In this document: positions 46,893 to 54,469 of the stretch, one piece after another | Layout of the letters: each line of letters begins with the position of its first letter | How positions within the stretch are numbered: position 1 is the stretch's first letter | Source of the DNA: Streptomyces sp. CG 926 | Lineage (GTDB): Bacteria > Actinomycetota > Actinomycetes > Streptomycetales > Streptomycetaceae | NCBI RefSeq assembly: GCF_003148825.1 | Contig: NZ_QGGZ01000013.1 | Span: 1-64,000 of the forward strand | DNA: 64,000 nt | Direction of reading: 5' to 3' | Position numbers and translations under genes: made by a program | Notes under the pieces: model-generated | Told to the model about the DNA's origin: nothing | Seen by the model: only the letters and a program-made list of their open reading frames with translations | The model's database searches: none

Positions 46893-46916
46893 TTCTGTTG
46901 CGCCGTTCTGTTGCGC
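46891..46916. repeat. 13-bp tandem repeat after the terminator
   Basis: CGTTCTGTTGCGC occurs twice in direct succession, starting at the base of the terminator stem and supplying two T-rich tails. Confidence 0.8.
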
Positions 46917-46947
46917 CGTGCGGATGGCGTGAAGTAGGCGTGCCACC

Positions 46948-46976
46948 TTGATCGAAATGAGGTTAGCCTTACCTTA
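46948..46976 (+). promoter_or_regulatory. iron-box (DmdR/IdeR-type) overlapping a sigma-70-like promoter
   Basis: TGAGGTTAGCCTTACCTTA (46958-46976) matches 15 of 19 positions of the DmdR/IdeR/DtxR consensus TTAGGTTAGGCTAACCTAA. It overlaps a likely promoter, TTGATC (46948-46953), 16-bp spacer, TACCTT (46970-46975). Binding of the iron-loaded repressor would block the promoter, so the next gene or genes should be made under iron limitation. Confidence 0.8.
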
Positions 46977-47016
46977 ATTCTTGCGACAACTCCTGTGCCT
47001 GAAAGGTGTCCCAGTG

Positions 47017-47556
47017 ATGCGTGCTGCCTCCCTGCCCCGTACCGCCGCCCGCGCGGCCGTCGCCGCCTCCGCCGCCGTGGCGCTCGCCGTCGGCGCGGCC
47101 GGTTCCGCCTCGGCCGCCACCTCCACGCGTACGGTCACCGACGGCGCGACCACCTTCGACCTGAACCTCACCGCGCCCTCCGCCGCCGCGGCGACCGGTC
47201 AGAACGTCACGGTCACGGGCAGCGGTTACAACGCCGCCAAGGGCATCTACGTGAGCCTCTGCGCCGTCAGCGGCGCACCCGGCGCGAGCAAGCCCACCCC
47301 CTGCCTGGGCGGTTCGGACCAGTCGGGCACCACCGGCGCCTCGCACTGGATCAACAACACCTTCGGCGGAACTCTCGCCAACACCTCCAAGTTCGGTACG
47401 GGCGGCACCTTCAGCGTGACCATCCACGTGAAGGCCGACCTCGGCGGCGGCCAGATCTGCGGCGAAACCGTCGAGTGCGCCATCGTCACGCGCGCCGACC
47501 ACTTCAACTCCTCGAACCGCAAGTACGACGTCCACGTCCCGGTGAACTTCAACTAG
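47017..47556 (+). CDS. iron-regulated secreted Ig-like (neocarzinostatin-fold-like) protein
   Basis: The 179-residue protein has a Tat/Sec-type signal peptide (about 1-35, ending ASA) and one beta-rich domain with four cysteines: VSLCAVSGAPG, PTPCLGG, GQICGETVECAIVTRADHF. The pattern VTVTGSGYNAAKGIYVSLC recalls the neocarzinostatin/Ig-like fold common in secreted actinobacterial proteins. The iron box 40 bp upstream suggests a role in iron or heme acquisition. An in-frame GTG at 47014 is an alternative start. The surface propeller gene follows 45 bp later and is probably co-transcribed. Confidence 0.7.
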   Translation: MRAASLPRTAARAAVAASAAVALAVGAAGSASAATSTRTVTDGATTFDLNLTAPSAAAATGQNVTVTGSGYNAAKGIYVSLCAVSGAPGASKPTPCLGGSDQSGTTGASHWINNTFGGTLANTSKFGTGGTFSVTIHVKADLGGGQICGETVECAIVTRADHFNSSNRKYDVHVPVNFN

Positions 47557-47600
47557 GCGCTGTCCTGTGGACCTTGACCCGACCCGTCGACGAGGAAGCC

Positions 47601-49379
47601 ATGACACCCCGACACCCCCTCACCCCCGGTCGCGCCGGCGCCGCAACCGCCGCGCTGGCGCTCGTACTGGCCTCGGCCGCCACCGGAAGTCCCGTATCGG
47701 CAGCCGGGGGTGAGGGGGCCGACGCACCGCACGGCGCCGTCGTGTACCGGTCGGTGGCGCAGTTCGCCGCAGTGGGCAAGCCCCGTGACCTGATGCTGCA
47801 CCCGGACTCGAAGAAGCTGTATGTCGGTTCGGACGATCTGCCCGAGACCGCCGACGTCGACGAGAGCGGGCTGCACGTCCTGGACCCCGCCGACGGCAAG
47901 GTGCGGAGCACCGTCGGCCAGGCACCGGGGCCCACCGGCACCCTCGGCCGGCGGGCGGTGCGGCAGCTCCTCGCGCCGCTGGCCGGTGACGGGGCGGTCT
48001 TCCTCTATCCCCTGCGCGGCATCGGTACCGCGAAGGACGGCGACGCCGCGGCGGCGGGCGCGTGGGTGCCGGGTGCGGCCGTCACCCACGCCACCGCCGG
48101 GCTCACCCCCTCGACGGTGCTGGTCGCGCAAGGCCCCGTACTGTCGGAGGTCGACATCGCCACGGCGGCGGTGAAGCGCTCCGTCACACTGGAGGGCGGT
48201 GACGGGTTCGCGGTCGACGCGGCGCGCGGCACCGTGTGGTTCACGGACATCGCCCACCGCCGGATGTACCGGATCGACGCCGCCTCCTTCCAGGTCACCG
48301 GGACCGTGGCACTCCCGGCCGGGGAGGGTTTCGGCGGGTTCACGGAGGTGGATCCGCAGACCGGCGCGGTGTGGGTCGGGCTCGACTCCTCCGTCGTCGT
48401 GCACGACGCGACCGGCAAGCGGCTCGGCACCCTCCGGGGCACGGGTACCGACATGCCCCGGGCTGCGGCTTTCGACGCCACCACGCACCAGGCGTACGTG
48501 GTGTGGCAGGACGCGGGGGACAGCTCGCAGCCGGGCAGCGACAACGACGGAACGCTCACCGTGCACCGCACCCGTGACCTCCAGGAGATCGTGGAGCCGG
48601 TCGTACTCCCTGGCATCCACGTGCAGTTGGGCAGCGCGGCCGTAGCCGTCGAGCCCGGCGGCGCGAGCGTTTTCGTATCGGACCCGGTGGCCGGCCGGAT
48701 CACCCGGCTGGAACGGGCCACCTCCCCACGGGTCACCCGGAGCCCGGCGGACCGCTCGGTGGCGGCCGGGACCGAGGTCTCGCTGACGGCGGAGGCCGAG
48801 GGAATGCCTCGGCCCACCGTCGTCTGGCAGGTCAGTACGGACGCGGGCCGGACCTGGCAGGCCGTGGCCGGCGCCATCTCGCCGACGTACACCTTCACGG
48901 CGGCGCTCTCCGACAGCGGCCGGCGCTACCGGGCGGAGTTCGCCAATGACGCCGGTGCGGCCCGAACCGCCGTCGCCACGCTCACCGTCACCATCCCGGA
49001 CCCCACCGCCGGCGGCAGCGGCGACGGCGGCCCCGCCACGAGCGGGGGCGCCGGGCACACCGACGGGACGGGCTCCACCGGCTCGGCCGGGAGCACGACG
49101 GGCGGCTCCGGCGGCGGCTCCGTTCCCGATGGCGGCTCCGGCGGCGGCTCCGGCGGCGCTTCCGGTACCCCGGGCACCGTCGGCGGCGGTTCGACCGGAG
49201 CCACGGTCGGGGGCGGCGACCCCACCACACCCGGCGATGGTGCGCTCGCCTCCACCGGCGTCGCCGTGGCCACCCTCGCCGGGAGCGCCGTCGTCCTCAC
49301 GACCGCCGGCGCGGTACTGCTGCGCCGCACCCGCACCCGCACCCGGCTCCGCCCCGCAACACCGTCCGACGGTCGGTGA
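47601..49379 (+). CDS. sortase-anchored beta-propeller surface protein
   Basis: The 592-residue protein has a signal peptide (1-36) and about six propeller blades (40-375; repeats such as KPRDLMLHPDSKKLYVGSDD, GTVWFTDIAHRRMYRIDA, GAVWVGLDSSVVVHD). One Ig-like domain follows (about 378-470), then a long Gly/Ser/Thr linker, the sortase signal LASTG, a hydrophobic helix and a basic RRTRTRTR tail. LAxTG is the class E sortase motif. The protein should therefore be tethered to the cell wall with the propeller outside. Placed behind an iron box, it may capture iron compounds; that is inference. Confidence 0.8.
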   Translation: MTPRHPLTPGRAGAATAALALVLASAATGSPVSAAGGEGADAPHGAVVYRSVAQFAAVGKPRDLMLHPDSKKLYVGSDDLPETADVDESGLHVLDPADGKVRSTVGQAPGPTGTLGRRAVRQLLAPLAGDGAVFLYPLRGIGTAKDGDAAAAGAWVPGAAVTHATAGLTPSTVLVAQGPVLSEVDIATAAVKRSVTLEGGDGFAVDAARGTVWFTDIAHRRMYRIDAASFQVTGTVALPAGEGFGGFTEVDPQTGAVWVGLDSSVVVHDATGKRLGTLRGTGTDMPRAAAFDATTHQAYVVWQDAGDSSQPGSDNDGTLTVHRTRDLQEIVEPVVLPGIHVQLGSAAVAVEPGGASVFVSDPVAGRITRLERATSPRVTRSPADRSVAAGTEVSLTAEAEGMPRPTVVWQVSTDAGRTWQAVAGAISPTYTFTAALSDSGRRYRAEFANDAGAARTAVATLTVTIPDPTAGGSGDGGPATSGGAGHTDGTGSTGSAGSTTGGSGGGSVPDGGSGGGSGGASGTPGTVGGGSTGATVGGGDPTTPGDGALASTGVAVATLAGSAVVLTTAGAVLLRRTRTRTRLRPATPSDGR

Positions 49380-49466
49380 CCCGGTCGGCGGGGGTCGGTG
49401 GTGGTTCGGCGTGTTGAATGGGTGTCAGCCCCACTGTCTTGACCGGAGACGAAGGAGACACCGCAC

Positions 49467-50231
49467 GTGATCGTGATCGCCCACCTCAGCGACGTCCATC
49501 TCGACGGTGACCGGCGCGCTGCCGACCGCACCCGTGCCGTCATGGAGTATCTCGACTCCCTTCCCCACGACTTGGACGCCGTACTCGTCAGCGGGGACAT
49601 AGCCGACCACGCCACGGACGCCGAGTACGAGGAGGCCGCGAAGCTGTTGCGCTCGCGCCACCCGCTGGTCGTCTGCCCCGGCAACCACGACGAGCGGGCC
49701 GCCTTCCGGCGCGGCCTGCTGGGGGAGACGTCCCCCTCCACCGAGCCCGTCAACCAGGTGCTGCGCGGCGAGGGCTTCGTCCTCGCCGTCTGCGACTCGT
49801 CCGTTCCCGGTGAGCACCACGGACACCTGGAGGAGTCCACCCTGGCCTGGCTGGACGGCGTACTGACCGAGACCGCGCCGGAGATCCCGGTGCTGGTCGC
49901 CTTCCACCACCCGCCGGTGTCGCTGCACACCCCGTACGTGGACGAGATCCGCCAGTTCGGTGAGGAGCGACTCGCCGCCCTCGCCGAGCGCCACCCGCAC
50001 CTGACCGCTTTCCTGTGCGGGCACGCGCACACCGCCGCGGCCACCACGTTCGCCGGTCGGCCGCTGTTGGTCGCGCCCGGGGTGGTCTCCACGCTCCGGC
50101 TGCCCTGGGAGCCGCGGACCGGGGCCGACGAGCACGTGCACCTCGACGAGCCGCCGGCCGTCGCCTTCCACGTGATCGGTGACGACGGCCGACTGACGAC
50201 CCACTACAGGGTGGTCGCCGCCCGTCGGTAG
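49467..50231 (+). CDS. metallophosphoesterase (calcineurin-like)
   Basis: The 254-residue protein has all metal-binding motifs: HLSDVHLDGD, VLVSGDIADH, CPGNHDER, AFHHPP and CGHAHT. It is closest to the CpdA/3',5'-cyclic nucleotide phosphodiesterase class III group, but the substrate cannot be fixed. The GTG start has AAGGAGA upstream. Its 3' end overlaps the DUF2087 gene by 28 bp tail to tail. Confidence 0.85.
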   Translation: MIVIAHLSDVHLDGDRRAADRTRAVMEYLDSLPHDLDAVLVSGDIADHATDAEYEEAAKLLRSRHPLVVCPGNHDERAAFRRGLLGETSPSTEPVNQVLRGEGFVLAVCDSSVPGEHHGHLEESTLAWLDGVLTETAPEIPVLVAFHHPPVSLHTPYVDEIRQFGEERLAALAERHPHLTAFLCGHAHTAAATTFAGRPLLVAPGVVSTLRLPWEPRTGADEHVHLDEPPAVAFHVIGDDGRLTTHYRVVAARR

Positions 50232-50518
50232 GCACGGCCGTCACGGGTCCGGGTGAGCCGGCCCGAGGTGATCAGATAGCGCCGCAACGCCGAGCAGTCC
50301 TCGTGAACGGTCCGCAGCGCGTCGTTCACCTCGGGCTCCGTGTACTCCCGGTCCGCCGTGAACAGGGTCTCCGCGAGGTGGGCCAGCAACTGCTCGCGCC
50401 GGGCGACCTTGCGCGGGATCACGGTGAGGCGGCCGCCGGAGAAGAGATCGGAGACGTCCCGGCGCGGCGGGCGCGGGGCGGCGGACTGCGAGGGTTGGTG
50501 CTCGGTGCTGTGAGACAT
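50204..50518 (-). CDS. DUF2087 domain protein
   Basis: The 104-residue protein consists of a short variable N-terminus and a DUF2087 domain: GGRLTVIPRKVARREQLLAH, YTEPEVNDALRTVHEDCSAL and RRYLITSGRLTRTRDGRAYR. This is a small winged-helix-like domain often found at the C-terminus of regulators; it probably binds nucleic acid. The ATG at 50518 is the only start giving a normal N-terminus. Confidence 0.82.
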   Translation of the reverse strand: MSHSTEHQPSQSAAPRPPRRDVSDLFSGGRLTVIPRKVARREQLLAHLAETLFTADREYTEPEVNDALRTVHEDCSALRRYLITSGRLTRTRDGRAYRRAATTL

Positions 50519-50682
50519 GTCGGCGAGCTTCGCCCGTTCGCACGCGCGGGGGCAACGCATTTTCCGCACGGCGGCGAACGACCGCACCCGCGGTTAAAAG
50601 TGACGGTCGTTCATCTTACTGAGTGGTAGTCCCGCCAGTACCCTCCCCGTGACCGGTTCCTTGCCCCCACGGAGGAGCACGT

Positions 50683-51010
50683 ATGCGACGTCCCACCGCT
50701 CGCCTGAGAACCGCCGTTGCCGCCGGGCTGATCGCCCTCGGTGCCGCCCTGCTCTCCCCCCCTCGCCCCCGCGGTCGCGGCCACCCCCGCCGACGATCCG
50801 ATACCGCTCCCGATCGCCGACTACTGCGGCGGCCAGTGCTCCGACATCCTGCCGCCCGGCCAGAACGGCAACGCGACGCTCACCCAGATCCTGCTGCACA
50901 AGGCCTTCGGCACCATGCCCGCCCACGCTTCCGACCAACTGGTGCGCTACGACTTCCTGGTGGCCGGATATCCCGGATTCACCGACGCCAAGGTAAACGA
51001 CTTCTTCAAT
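50683..51010 (+). pseudogene. 5' fragment of a penicillin-acylase-family gene
   Basis: Translation from the ATG gives a signal peptide (RLRTAVAAGLIALGAALLSP). At the 7-C run 50756-50762 one extra C shifts the frame; reading one base fewer continues as LAPAVAATPADDPI and DYCGGQCSDILPPGQNGNAT, the start of secreted penicillin acylase/aculeacin-acylase-like proteins of Streptomyces. The segment ends at VNDFFN, where the IS605-type element is inserted; the gene resumes at 53000 with NASFGV. The family assignment rests on remembered sequence patterns of these acylases. Confidence 0.8.
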
Positions 51011-51108
51011 GTGTTCTAGCCAGGACTTCCGGCCCGTTAGGGCTCGGAAGGTAAACGACTTCTTCAATGTGTTCTAGCCATGACTTCCGGCCCGTTAGGG
51101 CTCGGGAG
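50993..51108. repeat. 58-bp tandem duplication across the IS left junction
   Basis: Two copies (50993-51050 and 51051-51108, about three differences) each contain some 18 bp of acylase sequence (GTAAACGACTTCTTCAATG) and some 40 bp of IS left end with its hairpin CTTCCGGCCC...GGGCTCGGAAG. The duplication therefore happened after the IS inserted. Confidence 0.88.
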
Positions 51109-51141
51109 GAATGGCTTCTTTGGGCTGCTCTGACGTCCGCG

Positions 51142-51710
51142 TTACAGCGGGCGTTTTTGCTGCTCGTGTACTCCGTGATGACGGACATCGAGGCTGTCGG
51201 CGGAGGTCGCGAAGTACGAGAGGGACCAGAAGTGCTCGCCCCACGGGTACTTGCGGATGTGGTCGGCGTACTCCTTGCAGAGGTAGTGGGCGGATGGATA
51301 CTCCCATGAGCGATCCGACCAGCGTCGACGACTAGGCCGTCTCTTTCGAATCTTGCCGGGCCCGCGATGCCCGGCACCGCACCTGGCCGCGTTGTCGAGG
51401 CGACCGAGTACGTCCAGTACACGGGCGCCCCTCCGCCTTGCCGGGCACGGCACCGGACGCCGAGGGCTCAGCCGACACGATCCGAAAGAGACGGCCTAGA
51501 CCTGCAGCGGGTATTGAATGAGAGGTGGACGTGATCGCGCTCGCCGTTGCACTCGCGCAGCTCGGCATTGTCCTTCTCGCAGACCTTCCGCCTGATCTCT
51601 TCGCAGCGCGTCAGGAGCACGTCGGTGAAGACTCAGCGCCGGGTACCTTCGGGACGAAGACCAGATGGGCGTGAAGGGTGTGGACGACGCTTCGACCCCC
51701 TGCGTATATC
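51142..51710 (-). pseudogene. tnpA: broken Y1 transposase gene tnpA of the IS605-type element
   Basis: The N-terminal part reads GRSVVHTLHAHLVFVPK; after a frameshift it continues as DVLLTRCEEIRRKVCEKDN, ELRECNGERDHVHLSF. The 168-bp MITE then interrupts it. The C-terminal part reads KEYADHIRKYPWGEHFWSLS and ends EQQKRPL, with at least one more frameshift. The His-hydrophobe-His motif (HVHL) is present, but the protein cannot be made. Start is approximate. Confidence 0.8.
51332..51499. mobile_element. 168-bp MITE (copy 2) inside tnpA
   Basis: Same length and ends as the copy at 39087-39254 (159 of 168 positions identical). Both ends carry CTAGGCCGTCTCTTT in inverted orientation. It interrupts the tnpA reading frame of the IS605-type element, so it arrived after that IS. 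Confidence 0.88.
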
Positions 51711-51761
51711 GGGGCTCGATTCCCCCCTTGGTGACACAGACACGATGCTACGGTGATATGC

Positions 51762-52997
51762 ATGAAGATCGTCGTGCAGGTTCGCCTCATGCCGACGCCC
51801 GAGGTGGCGTCGGCGCTCGAGTGCACCCTGCGCGCGGCGAACGATGCAGCGAACTGGCTGTCCGGACAGGCGCATGAGCGGGGTGAGTTCTCCCGCAAGG
51901 CGCTGCAGGGCTTCGCCTACCGCGACCTGAAAGACCGGGGACTGTCGGCGCAGCCCGCGCTGCACGTACTGCGGAAGGTCGCCGACGCGTACACCACCTT
52001 GCGGGCGAACATCCGCAACGGGAACCTCGGCAAGGGAGGCTCGAAGCGCCGCGCCAAGGCGGAGGCCCAGCCGATCGGCTTCCGGCCGGCCGCGGCCCAG
52101 CCGTACGACGACCGGTGCTTGAGCTGGCGGGTGGACGAGCGGACCGTCAGCATCTGGACTACCGCAGGACGTATCCGGGGCGTACGGTTCATCTGCTCTG
52201 AGCAGGCCCGCAAGCTGCTGTCCGATCACCGCAAGGGCGAGACCGACCTGGTCCACCGTGACGGCATGTGGTTCCTCATCGCCACGTGCGAGGTCCCCGA
52301 GGCCGAGCAGTACGAGCCGGCCGATTTCCTCGGCGTAGACCTGGGCATCGTCAACATCGCCACCACCTCGGACGGGAAGATCCACGCCGGACGCAAGCTG
52401 AACCGCTACCGCAAGCGTCAGCTTGCCCTGCGGGCGAAGCTCCAGAAGAAGGGCACCCGGTCCGCCAAGCGGGTCCTCAAGCGGCAGCGCCGCAAGGAGC
52501 AGCGCAAGGCGACCGAGGCCAACCACATCATCTCCAAGCGCATCGTGATCGAGGCTGAACGCACCGGGCGCGGAATCGGCATGGAAGACCTTGCCGGTAT
52601 CCGCACCCGGGTACGGCTCCGTAAGCCCCAACGGGTCGCGCTGCACTCCTGGGCTTTCGCCCAGCTCGGACAGTTCGTGGAGTACAAGGCCCGCAGGGCC
52701 GGTGTCCCCATGCTGTTCGTCGACCCCGCGTACACCTCCCGCATGTGCGCGGAGTGCGGATGCACAGACAAGCTGAACCGTGTCTCTCAGGGACGGTTCG
52801 CGTGCCGGTCGTGCGGATTCGTTGATCACGCCGACCGCAATGCCTCCCGCAACATCCGCGCCCGTGCGTGGCAGTTGTGGCGGAGCGGGGCGGAGTCACA
52901 CGCCCCTGCACCCGCTCAGGGTGCTGGACGGAGGAGACCACCCAGCAGCCAGTTGGGCTCTACCTCCAAACCTGGCCCTTCAGGGCCGGGTAGTTGA
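51762..52997 (+). CDS. tnpB: TnpB RNA-guided nuclease of the IS605-type element
   Basis: The 411-residue protein is intact. RuvC residues are D193 (FLGVDLGIVNIA), E275 (GIGMEDLAGI) and D358 (DHADRNASRNI), almost the same positions as D191, E278 and D361 of ISDra2 TnpB. The zinc finger has CAECGC and CRSCGF. The N-terminal helix-turn-helix and bridge-helix region (KRQLALRAKLQKKGTRSAKR) are present. The ATG at 51762 gives the usual MKIVVQVRLMPT start; an upstream GTG is in frame. Its stop codon is at the right end of the element, as is usual, so the guide RNA would overlap the gene end. Confidence 0.92.
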   Translation: MKIVVQVRLMPTPEVASALECTLRAANDAANWLSGQAHERGEFSRKALQGFAYRDLKDRGLSAQPALHVLRKVADAYTTLRANIRNGNLGKGGSKRRAKAEAQPIGFRPAAAQPYDDRCLSWRVDERTVSIWTTAGRIRGVRFICSEQARKLLSDHRKGETDLVHRDGMWFLIATCEVPEAEQYEPADFLGVDLGIVNIATTSDGKIHAGRKLNRYRKRQLALRAKLQKKGTRSAKRVLKRQRRKEQRKATEANHIISKRIVIEAERTGRGIGMEDLAGIRTRVRLRKPQRVALHSWAFAQLGQFVEYKARRAGVPMLFVDPAYTSRMCAECGCTDKLNRVSQGRFACRSCGFVDHADRNASRNIRARAWQLWRSGAESHAPAPAQGAGRRRPPSSQLGSTSKPGPSGPGS

Positions 52998-52999
52998 CC
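52860..52999 (+). ncRNA. candidate omega-RNA (right-end RNA) for TnpB
   Basis: In IS605-type elements the guide RNA scaffold is transcribed from the 3' part of tnpB to the right end. Here the segment ends with the hairpin GGCCC-ttca-GGGCC (52974-52987) just before the element boundary. The guide would be the flanking acylase sequence from about 53000. Limits are inferred from the family, not from sequence covariance. Confidence 0.45.
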
Positions 53000-54376
53000 A
53001 ACGCCTCCTTCGGAGTCCCAGCCGAGCAGGTCGAATCGACCACCAGCGCACGCCCGACGTCACCATCACCCGCGACAAGAAGACCGGCGCCCCCACATCA
53101 AGGGCACCACCCGCTACGGAACCTCCCGCGGCGCGGGCTACGCCGCAGCCTAGGACCGCCTATGGCAGATGGACCTCTTCCGGCACGTCGGCCGCGGGGA
53201 CCTGACCCCCTTCGCCAGCGACGCCCTCGCCAACCAGGGCCTGGAGCAGCAGTTCTGGCCGTGGGCCCCGTACACCGAGGCCCACCTGTAGGCCCAGGTG
53301 GACCGCATCCGCAACACCGAGGGCGAGCGAGGCGCTTCACCATGGAGGACGCCCAAGCGCACGTGGACGGCATCAACCTCTACCGCACCCATTCCAGAAC
53401 GGCCGCTATTTCCCGGGCGAGTACGTTCTCACCGGGCACATCGACTCGATCACCAACGACGGTGAGATCAAGCCCTTCAAGATCACCGACCTGATCGCCC
53501 TCGCCTCCGTCGTCGGCGGCCTGTTCGGCGGTGGAGGCGGCGAGGTTCAGGCAGCCCTGTCCCTGCTGGCCGCCCAACGGAGGTACGGACTGGTCGAGCG
53601 GCCGCCCCGTGGCCGTCTTCGGGCCGCAACCGGCCACCTCGCCCCCCAACTCCTCATCCTGCAGGAGCTCCAGGGCCTCGGCATCAGCGCCTGCGGCGAA
53701 CACCCGCAGTCCATCGGGCTGCACTACTGCATCAGTTGGAACAACAAGCAGGCCAAGGACTACGGGGCGGCTGGTTTCGGGATGGGCGCCGTGCACCGCG
53801 GCGACCTCGGCCTCGATCAGCAGCGGCCACCAGGCGTCTATGATCCGGACGGCGTCCGCGTGCGCGTACGTCTTCGAACCCTGGGCGGTCTCCATGCGCT
53901 GGGTCCCGCTCGCCTGCCAGGCGGCCAGCTTGTCGATCGCCGCGCTAACCGCCGCATCGGTGACGGGTGCACTGCGCAGGACGGCGAGCAGCTCGGGCAG
54001 CAGGTTCTAGGCGCGCAGGTCGGTGACCGCGGCCTCGGCCATGGCGCCGGTCAGCTTGGCCCGGGTCACCCCGCCCGCCGCCACCAGCGCTTTGACTCGG
54101 CGGTCGAGGATTCAGGCCCGGCCTCGGGGCCCCTCTACGACGCCCTGCGCGCCTCCCTGACCGTGGAGGAGGCGCCCAACGCGGGCCACGGGCCCACCGG
54201 TTCGCACGCCGGGTCGGCCTTCCAGTACGGCTGGTGGAGCTACGCCGACGAGGACCTGCGCATGGTGCTCGGGCGGCCGGTCGTCGATCCGCCGTCCCAG
54301 GTCCATTGCGGGGGCGGCTCGCTCACCGCGTGCCGGGACCTATCAGCAGGTGACGGAGTTCGCCGCGCACCGCTGA
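53000..54376 (+). pseudogene. 3' remainder of the penicillin-acylase-family gene
   Basis: Reading frames jump between recognisable acylase pieces: NASFGVPAEQVEST, DVTITRDKKTGAPHIKGTTR, RLWQMDLFRHVGRGDLTPFA, FPGEYVLTGHIDSITNDGEI, LAPQLLILQELQGLGISA and SWNNKQAKDYGAAGFGMG. After the inverted segment come YDALRASLTVEEAPNAGHGP, SAFQYGWWSYADEDLRMVLG, GGGSLTACRDL and finally TYQQVTEFAAHR followed by TGA at 54374-54376. In-frame stops (53151 and 53289, both at former CAG codons), several frameshifts and deletions make it inactive. Confidence 0.85.
53803..54112 (-). other. inverted internal segment of the acylase pseudogene
   Basis: Between VHRGDL (plus) and LYDALRAS (plus), the acylase sequence is found on the minus strand: RRVKALVAAGGVTRAKLTGA, NLLPELLAVLRSAPVTDAAV, IDKLAAWQASGTQRMETAQG, SKTYAHADAVRIIDAWWPLL. 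Reversing about 310 bp restores the normal order. A stop (TAG) and other damage lie inside it. Boundaries are accurate to some 15 bp. Confidence 0.8.
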
Positions 54377-54412
54377 CGGTACGAGCCGTACGAAAGGCTT
54401 GAGGCGCACGAC

Positions 54413-54452
54413 GGCCCGTCGGTTCCCGGAACGCTCCGGGAACCGACGGGCC
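54413..54452. terminator. bidirectional terminator between pseudogene and secreted-protein operon
   Basis: GGCCCGTCGGTTCCCGGA-acgc-TCCGGGAACCGACGGGCC is a perfect 18-bp stem with a 4-base loop, placed between two converging transcription units. Confidence 0.88.
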
Positions 54453-54469
54453 GGGGCCGCTCGGACGGC

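Larger units (their letters stand above)
51011..52999. mobile_element. IS200/IS605-type insertion sequence (with MITE inside)
   Basis: The element carries divergent tnpA (minus, broken) and tnpB (plus, intact), with subterminal hairpins at both ends (left 51026-51050, right GGCCC-ttca-GGGCC at 52974-52987) and no terminal inverted repeats. It splits the acylase gene between VNDFFN and NASFGV. Left flank TTCTTCAAT is a plausible TnpA target and TnpB TAM. Exact ends are uncertain by a few bases. Confidence 0.82.

Noticed and set aside
53380..53895. A separate minus-strand gene starting METAQGSKTYAHADAV
   Set aside because: Its first 40 residues are the inverted piece of the acylase pseudogene; the remainder is antisense of the plus-strand acylase sequence.
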